Shown: positions 10,501 to 20,289 of the stretch, one piece after another
How the letters are laid out: every line of letters starts with the position of its first letter
Numbering within the stretch: the stretch's first letter is position 1
Source of the DNA: Platynereis dumerilii
Lineage: Eukaryota > Annelida > Polychaeta > Phyllodocida > Nereididae
Reading direction: 5' to 3'
Assembly: GCA_026936325.1 (NCBI GenBank)
Contig: JAPTHN010000180.1
Span: 1 to 64,000 of the forward strand
DNA: 64,000 nt
Notes under the pieces: model-generated
Databases searched by the model: none
What the model was told of the DNA's origin: nothing
What the model saw: only the letters and a program-made list of their open reading frames with translations
Position numbers and translations under genes: made by a program

Positions 10501-13500
10501 TTTCTCCACCATTTATTTCTACTAGAGTTAACCATCCTAATAAAAAAGGATAATACCTCTGTTTTGTAGCAGATGTCACTGATAGTGCAAACTATCTCTC
10601 TCTTCTCACAATTGACCTCCAAGTGCTGAATATTTCCAATAGAAATTACCGGAGGATTACCTGGAATTCAAGGCAAATGCTGTTGTGCAATCATTAACAT
10701 AGCATTTTAATCATCAAGTAGTTTTTACTTTTTATTAATAGGCCTAGAGATTTATGTTTCAAGTCGGATAAGCAATACTTCACTTTTTAACTGGAATAAA
10801 TTTTCTCGAACAGACACAACAATTGACAAAATTATGCTAGCAGATTATTGTGTAGTATTACACGGTAAACCCAGCTCGTATCACTTTTACGGAAGTTACT
10901 GTTAGAACAACGATACCTGGCATAAAAACAACGGTTATTACCGTACCAGTGAAGAGTGCAATCTAGGATATACAGTACATTCTCAAAATGTCTGTAAACT
11001 TCAACTAAAATTCCAGGCCAATGCATTTTTCAGAACTGACTTACTCTGAGCGGTCACTTTAAATGACTTTTGCAGGTCTAACTCCTTGACGATGCATCTG
11101 ACATTGTGTGTTTCTTCACATGTCCCATCAAGCGGCACTGATAATGTCAAAATTTCTGGATGCAGTGTGGGATCTCCTCTGCATTGAATATTGCCGCATT
11201 CATTAAAGTTACGAGATTCACATTTTTCCATGTCACTGTAAAGACAGGAGTAACTTCCTTTCATAGCCTCAAAGTAAAGGTTAGTCTGTAATGAATAAAA
11301 AAAATAGGATTAACTTGAAGCAAATATAATTGAATCAATAGTATACAATAATATACATACATTCGCTAAACAATATTATAATTTCAATCTCCCAGCAGGA
11401 ATTGGTAAATTGTATTCATCAATTTGCAATGACCATTTTCAGTTCCGGAAAGGCTCTTCTAATGCAGGGTTCCCACTCTTCCTATATTTCTTGTAATTTC
11501 TATATTTTTTTTAGCCTCCTATAATTTCCTGTATTTCGAAAAAATTCCTATAAATTCTTTTATGCTTGTTGCTGGCTGTGAACTCATTTGGACAGAGGAA
11601 CCGAGACAGGCATCTGGTTAAAAATGTCATTTTATTAAATGACGGAAATAAGGCAACATTACAAATGTACTATGTAAAGTCATACAGGTGACACAGTCAA
11701 AAGGTGGCGGACAGACCCGCCACAGGATTTACAGAAATAGTACAAAGGAAATAATGTAAACCGATCGGCCGCCTGATACAATGTTGGAATAAATACAGTG
11801 TGTTGCAAAAGTATATAACCCCCTGGAGTGGTCTTCAATTTTCTGTCATATCTTCCTTCAGAAATGCATCATCAATCCCATACTTCTGCATGCTCATACT
11901 AACCTCTTTTGTAACCTATGTTCACCATAAAATGCTGGGTGGTAAGTGATGGAACAGTAGAAAAAAATTAACTAGCAAAAATAAGTGTTGCGAAAGTATA
12001 CACCTCTTGTAAGTTGTTGATATTTTTTCAGCGATATTAAGGTTGTTTTGACCTGAAAAAGTAAAATTATGATATAAGTAGTTGATCTCTAATTGGTTTT
12101 TAACATTTTGGATTGTTTTACTCAATTTCTGTAACTTCTCTGGTCGACTGTGGATGGACAATATCACAAAATCAAAATACTATGAATAGAAATAGTAAAA
12201 AATTCAATATGAAAATAAAACAAATATCTAATGATGTTGATAAGCTGCATTTGAGAAGTTTAGAGGTTAAAAGGGGAATCGAAAACATTTTGAGCCCTAA
12301 TTACACATCAGCATCCCCATCAGCAGTGTCGGAATGAACTGACATTTATACCTGATAAAAGGTTTTGGAATACTCATTCCTTGGGAAGCCCCAAAAAGCA
12401 AGAAAAGGGCTGGACAGGCAGGGATACACCCTGATACACCCTAGAAAAAGTTTTGGTTCAGTATCTGCAACAGAAGATGAAAATACATATGGTCACAGGA
12501 ACCTGCGGCGATGCTTAGTTTTGGCCCTCTCCCATTTGACGTCTTGTGTCTTAAAAGATGTGTTTTCAATAAAGCCATTATCCATGTATGGTTCTATCAG
12601 CTACACAAGAAGGAACTTTCTAAAAAATTACTTAAAACAGCACTAACTGCTTAAACAACATAGATAATCATTCACTTAATGCTCTCTTGGACTTCCAGGA
12701 GCTGGAAACTTTTTATAGCCACATACAATCTCACTACATGAAGGGGGTGTATACTTTTACAACGCTAATTTTCACTGAATACATTTTTTAGACTCGTCCA
12801 TGACTTACCACCCAGCATTTTATGGTGAATATAGGTTGCAAGAGAGGTCAGTATGAGCATGTACAAGTATTGGATTGATGACGCATTTCTGAAGGAAGAT
12901 ATGACAGAAAATTATAGACCACACCGCAAAAATCCATTTCCAGTTCAGAAATTGTGTTATGTTTTTCAAGTTTTTAAGATATTTCACAAGTATACGCAAC
13001 ACAAATCCCCACCAAACATCGCAATAAATATTATAGGAATATAGGAATTTTTACTCTAAGATAAAGGAGGATTTTACCTACTTTAATAGGACAGTATTGG
13101 AATTATTTGGCAGTGAAACCACTGGCAAACACGCAATTGCATCAATCATAAGCCAAAGACTGCATGTCGCAGACAAAAACGAGAATAAAACTTCATATAT
13201 ATCTGGTAAAAAAAATATGCTAAAATTTCGTATCACAGCAAAGATGGGCTAATACGTTTGTAATATCTTAAAAACAAATTCATTAATTTCTAAATAAATT
13301 TTAGTTACACATGAGTTGTATCCACCACATGTCATGCACAATTTTAAGCATCAGGACGGAAAAAAAACTGGGTAAATCAAGAATTCCTGTGGTTCTAGCT
13401 GGGGGGGGGGGGGAGGAACAAAATTAAAAACCTTTGCGGGACCCCCTAAATTTTTTATTTTTATCATAAAAAATTGACAAATGACCATTTTTAAAAACAT

Positions 13501-16500
13501 GTTTACAATAGGTTTCCAGCCTGCTACAACATTTTCCTCATCATCGCAAATTTATGTAAATGATAAGTTGCGGTTTTAAATAACTTTGTCAATTCTTATC
13601 CCAGAGTGAAACAAACCACATATTTGGAATCCTTGTAAAAATCCTTTCAAATGAATACAAACATGAATGTATTCTGGTGAGTTTTACCCCTTACAGCTGG
13701 TAAAATGTATTGGAAATAACTTCACAGCTCTCGCTTGGTCCCTTTTCTTCTCTAAGCAGTTTCAAAAGTACAAAAGGTTATGGACAAATCTATATTAGGT
13801 CCTCAGTACACAACTACAAGGCTGACATCAATTAGTCCTTGATATCAACTGTTTCCTGATTTGATCCTCGAAGGTCCTACGAAGACCAAAGAAGTTTAAA
13901 AAAACATATGAATTTCTTATTAAGTTAAATCCACTAGATTCATTCATGCTATCTGAAATATAACAATTTTTGTATTATCCATGTTCTGTGTGATTATTTT
14001 GTTATCAGTTGGGCGATTTAAAGTCTTTTTGGGAAGTCTTGCGCAACTCTTTAATTTGAGACAGTATACATTGTGCATGTACTCATAATGTCATAACAGT
14101 AAATTTTTCATACACATTTCCATTGGTATCCCCTAGAATCCTGGTTTTTTGTTTGTTTTGCTTTTTCAGACCATTCAATCCAAAAAGAATATCTTGTCTC
14201 AATATTTTATGTCAAATAATTTCCTCCACTTTGAAACGTCCATCTTCTCTTGTCTTTTTGCAAACCCATTCACTATCGGTAAAGCCCTCCAAAAGGCAAA
14301 TGCGTTGTGTGCATTGTGAGAGTTGTGAGATTGCAGTTCATGCAGTATTCTGTACTATGCTACACATAATCATCTGGAAGATTGCAAAAAATTTGCATAA
14401 GCCATGTTTATGGGAAATTATATTCCTTAAGAAACTTTGAGGCTCAGTATCCCATATTTTTGATACTGGACTGTGGACATTGCTGGTAATATTATCAGAA
14501 TCCATAGAGCAATAGTGAGTCATATACATGAATGAGAACTAAAATGTCAATGAGGTAACGTTTATCAGAGGTATGAGAAAAGCCTAGTCTAAGCACATCT
14601 TCACAAGGGGGTCATCCTGAAGTGTCCCTAACAGTTGTGAGAGAAAAATTGTGTGATTTTGGCGGGAACCAAAGATGTAGTGATATTACAAAACTCAGGA
14701 TTAGTTGGAATAAGTGGAAAGGAGCCAGGCTTTTAAAGTTGAGCCATTTGAAAAAATAAGTGCATAATTCTGGAAAATCTGAAACTAAATAGCAGACCCT
14801 TTATATATTGGCTGATAGCTCTTTTGGAGATGCTAGTATCATGCCAATAGAAAGCAGTCTGTGCCAGAGACATCTTGGCTCGGGCTCTTCGCTCAATAAT
14901 TATGATGTAGCACATTTCTTGATTCCGAGAAATACAAGTACTGGGCCTCATAAGAATAATATTTTCTAAGGTCCTAAACCTTTTTCTGGAAACAGGTCGG
15001 ACCACTTCAAAGCAACATCATTGTTTCATGTGTCTGTCATATTGATTGCGAATTGTTGATAAAAATAATTGAAAACAATAATTATACTTAGTACTTACAT
15101 GTGTGATATAAGTTTAAGAGGGATATATTCAGTTCGCAATTTAAAACAAGCTAAAATCATTGTATTTTAATTTTAGTCCATGAGTGTCGGTTCCAAGAAG
15201 TGAGATGACAAAAATATTTTTCAATTAACTTGGCTTGACAAATACAACCTAAAATATCCGCAGCATGGCATTGTTGGTATTCGAATGAAAGGTCTTTCTT
15301 CAATGAAAAACATGGTGTACTTATTTTTTGGCTAACTCTAATGCCAAATCGGCCAAACACAAAAATGCTGGTAGCAGGCTGAAAAATCAATTGCTGGAAA
15401 AATAACTTTGGGAAAAGTGTTTTCATACAATTTGTCAAAACTTAGGGGGTCACATGAGGGTTTTGAAAGAAAAAGTGATTTTGTTCCCCCCCTCTAGTGG
15501 TTTGTGGTCATAGAATTAGTGGTATGCTTCAGATGTTCCAACACAGGAGGGTTTTCACATTTAAAATCAATTGGTGTTTTAGTTCCGTTGATCTATTAAA
15601 AATGTGGAGGTTGTGGCTATTCCTGGTGAAGTTTGTATGCATATGACTATTTTGGGGGGGGGGGAGTTGTCGGAAATGCAATGACACTTTGGTTTTTATT
15701 TATATTAAATTTTACTTTATGATCGAATTTACAGTCCTCGTCATATTTACATGGAATCTCAAGTTCTTTTCTATGCTGTTGAACTGTGATGTCAGAGATT
15801 ACTCTATTAGTGTTGCACTATATACAAACTGTGATGTCAGTTTAAACTGGGTCAGATTCCCTCGGCTTCCAGCCAATGTGAATCCACCAAACTGAGCATC
15901 ACAGTTTCATCTCAGTGTCAGAGTAAGCATTTTATCAGGGATAGCCCCTGCAACTACTTCATCACAGTTTGATAGCCAATGGGCTTACAGTAAACTAATG
16001 CATCACAGTTCAAACATTGATATATTGAAGGAGCATTACATTTGTGATCCTAATGATCTGTCACAGGCAATCACCAGTCTAATCCTGCCAAATGGCAGCT
16101 TTGTGAGCATTCACAGTAGACAACTGTTATTATCCCCACAGAGTTGTTTGATTAATCTACAAACTTGCTAATTTACCACTAAACTTTGATGGAACTTGCT
16201 ATAAACAAAAGGCTTTAACAATTTGTTTGTAAACACAAGGATTATGTGATGTTTATTTGTTCTGGCAGCCCATTGGCTGATAGGCTGTGATGTCGAACTT
16301 AGATGGGTTTTCCCCAGACCCAATTTTCACTATGACATTAAGTTGAAACTGTGATGCTCAGTTTGGTGGATTCACATTGGCTAGAAGCTGGGGAATCTGA
16401 CCCAGTTTGAAATGACATCACAGCTTGCAGTTAAGTTACATATATGGCAATGCTAGAATAGAGTAATCTCTGACATCACAGTTCAACAGCATAGAAAAGA

Positions 16501-19204
16501 ATATGAGATTCCACGTAAGTATGACAAGGACTGTAAGACATGAATGCATAGGCGTATCGGAGGGGGGGGCAGGGGGGGCGATCGCCCCCCCAAAAGTTTG
16601 GGAAACAGTAAGATTCGGGCAAAAAGGCTAAAAAATTTGGGCAGATGATTAAATAATCACTATTGAAAATAAATGATTTCCAGGCAATTTCATTTGAAAT
16701 GGTATTAAAATTCGAGCAAATGTCGCTCGCCCCCCCAAAAATCACGCGCGCCGTACGCCTATGCATGAATGGTAGAACATGGCTCTAACTTTTTACACAG
16801 TTTACTAGTATGGCTATTGTATTTGGCTTTGCTGATGTCTCACATGGCACGTTTATGAAGCAATTCTAACCTTTTCATCTCTCTTTTGTTGATGTTACCC
16901 CATGGTGTTATCGCATACGATATTTGTGGGTATATTATTCGCAGCGAAACGGCCGAAGGCCGTTGAGCGAAGCGAATTGAGTGCAAGAGAAGACTCAAAA
17001 ATCTGTGCAGTGATGGTCTCAACATCAACAGTCCACAGTTTGGAATTAGGTCAAGTGGGTCCAGCTTCTTATCAATGATTTAGTTTCGTATTTAACAAAA
17101 CATAACATATTCATCTTCAAAAGTGTCTTAAAAATTCAATTTTCTACAGTAATATATCCTGTACCAATAATTTTTATGAAATAGTTAATTATTAGCATTG
17201 ACAAGCTAAATCAAATTATTAACATGTGATTCATTTAATTTCAATCGGACAACAAGAAAACATAACAAAATTAAAGTTACATAATCTTATAAACTGATGA
17301 TTATGTAACAGTGAACAGATAATCTACATGCAATGTTATTGTTTTTGTATTACTATATATTTATACTATTATGTAATATCAACAATCTAACATAGACTTG
17401 ACTTTGGCAGCTTTCAGTGCTGTCTGCCTTTTTACCATTTAGGCCTATTTAATATATATATCTATCTATCAATTCATCTATCTATCTGTCAGTCATTATA
17501 TCTATCTGTCTATCTGTCTATCTATATATCTCTCTATTTATCTATATATTTATCTATCTATCTATTATTTTTTTGTCTAGTTTATCTTGCTATTCTACAT
17601 TTTTCTCTGTCTTTCCATGTATCTGTCTTTCTAATTTTCTGAAAGAGTTACATAACTCCTTTCATACATTGAATATGAAATAAACATGAAAGTTATGGTA
17701 AAACTATAAGTCCTACAAAAACTTTTTAAAGTGCTGCGCGAACTTCATGGCAGTGCCATTTACATATTAGACTGGAGTAGATTGTTTTTAATGTTTACTT
17801 TGGTAATCTTTTTTTAAGCATGGGAGGATTGCAATGACCTCAACAATCTGATTTGTCTTTTTGTTAAATGTGTTTTCCATGATAATACAATCATCTCTCT
17901 TAATCGTCTTGTTCACGCATAGTGCAGTTGAAAATATCTTACCAAATTCCCATCATGTTCCAAGCGACAGGAAAGTTCTATCTCAGATGAGCTGAAGTCT
18001 GTAACTTCCAGGAAAATATCACTTTTGCCAAAAGTCATTGGCACCAGTAAAACAAGGAGAAAAAGCGATTCTGAAACAAAACCCAAGAGGTTGACAATCA
18101 CAACAGTTGCCTTATATCTGTAGTTAATCATTCAAGTATATATATATTTTTTCATATTTAAGGGGGAGGGTTGGCCTAGTGGTAGCGTGTTGGCTGCCAA
18201 TCGCTGGGTCAAGGGTTCGAGTCCAGCTGCTGATGGGTCACCTGGGCCTATGTTGGACGGCTGTTTCCATCATCCTTTGACCCTTTGCTGTGTCCTCCCC
18301 CTGTCCTAATTAGCCTATCAAGTGCATAAATACAGGACGTAAAGCCCAAATCCTCCATCCATCGATTTTTTAAAATTTAGAATACTACATCATACCACTG
18401 TCTGATTCACTGGTATGTTCTTGTGGAACAAACTTACACTGTATTTCATGTTATCATATAACAACTTTTTTCTGCATCAGAACATACCCTTGGTCTAAAT
18501 TTGTTGGGCTAAGGTTGACTTGAGACATTTCTGGGTGTCTTCAATCCCCTTACTCCCTCACCACCAACTCGATTTCTTCAGATGATTCATGTACATGTAT
18601 GTAGATTATGTTTTGGTATATGCTTGACACATTGCACTTAATTTATACTAATATTATTTCAATCTCAACTTTTGTCCTTGGCACAACCGATTCTATTGCA
18701 CAAATTATCACATCTCATGCAGAATTAGTCTGACAACACAAGTGATTCATTGATATATTGTATATGTATAGTAGTGTAGTATAACAAAAATAAATAGTCA
18801 TTGTTTGTACAGATTTTTTAGTATACGAGATGCATTGATAAGAGGGACCTTCGTACTGGTTGCTATCTAGGAATTTGCAAGTGGTTTCACAACTGTTTAT
18901 AAACTATAATTTAACAGTAATTGCAATATTTTGCACTTATACACTACAATGAATATGCATAAAGAAAAATAAAGAAAAAACAAATCAACACTAAGTGTGT
19001 AGACCAGCATGTAACTTCTAATTATCAGTCAAAGTTGGTTCATTGTTATTTTTCTCATAAAGGGTGAGAGAGGTCCTGCTGTAATACTACTTTGACACTA
19101 ATTCATTTTTTTTATAGCATCATTGAAAGGCATCAGCTGCACTTACCTTTTATAGAAACCGCCATAGATTCAGCAACTTTCCCTTGAATGCTAGTAGTCG
19201 TCAT
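7418..19204 (-). CDS. Minus-strand Ig-superfamily gene, six exons assembled (join on minus strand)
   Basis: Exons in reading order: 19204-19147, 18070-17943, 11285-11045, 10660-10557, 9747-9549, 7517-7418. Exit and entry phases agree at every junction (1, 0, 1, 0, 1, then 2 out), and each has GT-AG borders. The product starts with a signal peptide whose hydrophobic core is SLFLLVLLVPMTFG. About 230 cysteine-rich extracellular residues follow; an Ig-like fold is suggested by the IELSC strand-B Cys54 and by D212-x2-G-x-Y217-x3-C221. A stalk repeats the unit KDQGED. The last exon ends in SSTIALSTIM, possibly the start of a membrane helix. The 3' end is not resolved. Introns are packed with MITEs. 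The likely role is a secreted or membrane Ig protein; I recognise no specific family. Phases and borders argue strongly for a real gene; expression is not shown. Confidence 0.8.
7978..9184. mobile_element. TIR element of about 1.2 kb with internal end-motif copies
   Basis: The left end GGGGAAAAGGGGGCACAGTG pairs with the right end, whose reverse complement begins AGGGAAACGGGAGCACAGTG. TA flanks both sides (7976-7977 and 9185-9186). An internal direct copy, GGGGCACAGTGAATCG, lies near 8357. There is no transposase ORF, so it is non-autonomous. A smaller TIR element is nested at 8481-8858. It lies in intron 5 of the minus-strand Ig gene. Confidence 0.75.
8481..8858. mobile_element. Nested small TIR element (mariner-like MITE)
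   Basis: The left end CACCGTTGCTCATAAATATG and the reverse complement of the right end, CACTCCTGCTGATAAAAAAA, are imperfect inverted repeats bounded by TA. The 378-bp element has no ORF of note. The ends are diverged, so the boundaries are approximate. Confidence 0.5.
9266..9506. mobile_element. TA-flanked MITE, 241 bp, with near-perfect 30-bp TIRs
   Basis: GCGTCCAAAGGGAAAACCTA begins the left end, and the exact reverse complement ends at 9506. The pairing extends 30 bp. TA dinucleotides flank both sides (9264-9265 and 9507-9508). The intact TIRs suggest a recent insertion. It is probably Tc1/mariner-like by its target site. Confidence 0.88.
9549..9747 (-). CDS. Minus-strand Ig gene exon 5 (second half of Ig-like domain 2)
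   Basis: Acceptor TTAATTTTGCAG, donor GTACAG, 199 bp, phase 0 in and phase 1 out. It contains AIFDTAGNYTIGC, the D-x-x-G-x-Y strand-F region of an Ig fold with a displaced Cys, then YSRNLTFEV with a potential N-glycosylation site (NLT). The exon ends 43 bp from the MITE at 9266-9506. Confidence 0.8.
9786..10556. other. Intron with a possible hAT end
   Basis: This is intron 4 of the minus-strand gene. CAGGGGCATAGCCGGG near 10162 and the reverse of CAGCGGTGGCTCCAGG near 10350 resemble hAT-type ends but do not pair cleanly. Nothing else is recognised. Confidence 0.35.
10557..10660 (-). CDS. Minus-strand Ig gene exon 4 (first half of Ig-like domain 2)
   Basis: Acceptor GAATTCCAG, donor GTATTA, 104 bp, phase 1 in and phase 0 out. 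It encodes NPPVISIGNIQHLEVNCEKR and then EIVCTISDICYKTE, with the A/B-strand pattern of a C2-type Ig domain and an additional Cys pair. Confidence 0.78.
11045..11285 (-). CDS. Minus-strand Ig gene exon 3 (cysteine-rich)
   Basis: Acceptor TTCATTACAG, donor GTAAGT, 241 bp, phase 0 in and phase 1 out. The 80 residues contain six cysteines, including KGSYSCLYSDMEKCES and NVRCIVKEL. The YSC motif may be the strand-F Cys of domain 1. The remaining cysteines suggest extra disulphides, not a plain Ig domain. Confidence 0.8.
11466..11795. other. Possible 5' end of a hAT element plus unrecognised intron sequence
   Basis: CAGGGTTCCCACTC near 11466 is a typical hAT terminus, but no matching right end is found. 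The rest is unassigned intron 2 of the minus-strand gene. Confidence 0.3.
11796..13004. mobile_element. Tc1/mariner-like TIR element of about 1.2 kb
   Basis: The left end CAGTGTGTTGCAAAAGTATA follows TA at 11794-11795. The right arm ends near 13004 with the reverse complement of GTGTTGCGTATACTTG. The inverted arms extend over 200 bp: AATGCTGGGTGGTAAGT on the left pairs with ACTTACCACCCAGCATT on the right. The core has open stretches (12113-12337 and 12365-12646) that do not resemble a DDE transposase. Probably a non-autonomous or decayed copy. Confidence 0.7.
13395..15497. mobile_element. TIR element of about 2.1 kb
   Basis: The inverted arms begin with a G-run and share GGAACAAAAT, then GACCCCCTAA and CAGCCTGCTAC at matching depths (13395-13570 against 15340-15497). 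A 5-bp direct repeat TGGTT flanks it (13390-13394 and 15498-15502). No transposase is recognised. Arms are diverged, so age is moderate. It lies in the 6.6-kb intron 2 of the minus-strand Ig gene. Confidence 0.6.
15732..16533. mobile_element. Foldback MITE, 802 bp, with about 260-bp arms
   Basis: Left arm 15732-15990 and right arm 16263-16533 are inverted copies. Matching blocks include CAGTCCTYGTCATA at the ends, CTATGCTGTTGAACTGTGATG and TGAATCCACCAAACTGAGC. TA flanks both sides. Its right end is only a few bases from the next MITE. Confidence 0.85.
16547..16763. mobile_element. hAT MITE, 217 bp
   Basis: The TIR starts CATAGGCGTA, and the reverse complement ends at 16763. The 8-bp duplication CATGAATG lies at 16539-16546 and 16764-16771. 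C- and G-runs sit just inside each end. It is non-coding. Confidence 0.88.
17448..17600. repeat. TCTA/TCTG microsatellite
   Basis: Imperfect TCTA, TCTG and TATA units run for about 150 bp. Copy 2 of a short dispersed repeat (17732-17768) follows downstream. Confidence 0.85.
17943..18070 (-). CDS. Minus-strand Ig gene exon 2 (signal-peptide core, start of Ig-like domain 1)
   Basis: Acceptor TTTGTTTCAG, donor GTAAGA, 128 bp, phase 1 in and phase 0 out. It encodes the leader core LFLLVLLVP, a likely cleavage region around FGKS, and the first strands of an Ig-like domain ending EIELSCRLEHDGNL with Cys54. The next exon continues in phase. Confidence 0.8.
18161..18370 (+). mobile_element. tRNA-derived SINE
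   Basis: It starts with GGGGGAGGGTTGGCCTAGTGG. An RNA polymerase III A box (TGGCCTAGTGG, 18172-18182) and a perfect B box (GGTTCGAGTCC, 18214-18224) are spaced as in a tRNA. A non-tRNA body of about 140 bp follows and ends in CCTCCATCCATCG. There is no tRNA-like closing acceptor stem, so this is a SINE and not a tRNA gene. A diverged head of the same type lies on the minus strand at 44600-44664. Confidence 0.85.
19147..19204 (-). CDS. Minus-strand Ig gene exon 1 (start codon, leader)
   Basis: ATG at 19204-19202, 19 codons plus one base, then donor GTAAGT. It reads MTTTSIQGKVAESMAVSIK. The second Met (residue 14) would give a more compact signal peptide, MAVSIKE plus the hydrophobic core in exon 2. 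Which ATG is used cannot be told from sequence. Confidence 0.75.
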
Positions 19205-19752
19205 TGATCACTTGAGTGTGTAAGTGATATTGTCCTTCAAATGTTCTTCTTATATGTGTGATCAAAGTTTATCAGTTCAAGTACCATTAAAAGTTCTATC
19301 TTAAAAGCGGTTGTTACTTTTTTTGTAATATTGCGGTAGGATCAGTTTAGATCTTTTGGATCACACAGTGGATCTCACAGGGATTCTCATTGTACATAGT
19401 TCTTTGTCATCATCATTGTAGTTACCCATTCATTACATTACAATAAAAGTGTTGTTTGTTGTTTTAACATGTTAGGTAACAGTTTGACAGGAAGCATGTC
19501 AGTTTGGGTAAAACCCCTTTTCATTCATTGTGAACTACAGTCATTCTTGTGGCTGCAGTAATCTAGCTCACATTTTTATAATTTTTGGAGTATTTGAAGA
19601 ATTGTACAAGGTATGCATCTTCCTTTACATTACTCTATTTCAAGATCAGTGGCTAGGTTTCTCATGGTTCTCTGAACAATGCTCAAGTTTATATTGAAGT
19701 ATATATTTATGATTTTTAAGTTCAACTGTCATAGTAATTTGTTCATACATGC
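19205..19752. other. Presumed 5' flank of the minus-strand Ig gene
   Basis: This 548-bp stretch contains no recognisable element. The promoter should lie here, but I see no convincing TATA box or initiator. Confidence 0.3.
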
Positions 19753-19942
19753 ATAGTCTGTATAATACACAAATGTATTTTGTTAGTCAAGCACATAGGA
19801 GTATTTATTTCAATTACAGGTTTGAAGCATACAGCTGAAACTCGTGTTTAGACCAGTGTTTAAACTGTTGACCAGTAACAATTGGAGTTCTTATGGCCAG
19901 TCACTCAAGCTCCTAATGAAGGTTATGACTAATTATGTAATC
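19753..19942 (+). repeat. 190-bp repeat, copy 1 (inverted partner at 26157-26350)
   Basis: This stretch, including AAACTCGTGTTTAGACCAGT and GAGTTCTTATGGCCAGTCAC, reappears in reverse complement at 26157-26350 with only scattered differences. The two copies bracket the Gypsy fossils. It may be a dispersed repeat or the arms of an inverted duplication. Confidence 0.75.
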
Positions 19943-20289
19943 ATACATGTGATATATTGCATTTCATTTTAAATGTGTCAGGTTATGTACATTATTATTT
20001 ACATTTGTTAATTTGTTTATTTCTAGAGTCGTTTTGGACTTCGGTCTTATCGCTTGAATAAAATTAACGATCCTCCCTTATCGCTGTGAAGTCTTACAGG
20101 AAACCTAATAATGCTGAATTAAATGTGCAAGAAGTAGACGAGCAGTTGTTTTAGCTGTTTGGTTGGTTGTGGCAATGGCGTGTGCGAAGTGAGTAAAATG
20201 ACCAGTTATTACCACAACATCTTGCAGCATCCTGGATGACCCATATCAGTGTGCAATGATTTAGACACTTGTTTAGTGTAAGTAGTTGG
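19943..20289. other. No feature recognised
   Basis: The sequence is AT-rich and non-coding between the 190-bp repeat and the first Gypsy-related sequence. I see no exon or element end here. Confidence 0.3.

Noticed and set aside
18161-18235. A functional tRNA gene
   Set aside because: A and B boxes are present but there is no complementary acceptor stem; a SINE body follows.
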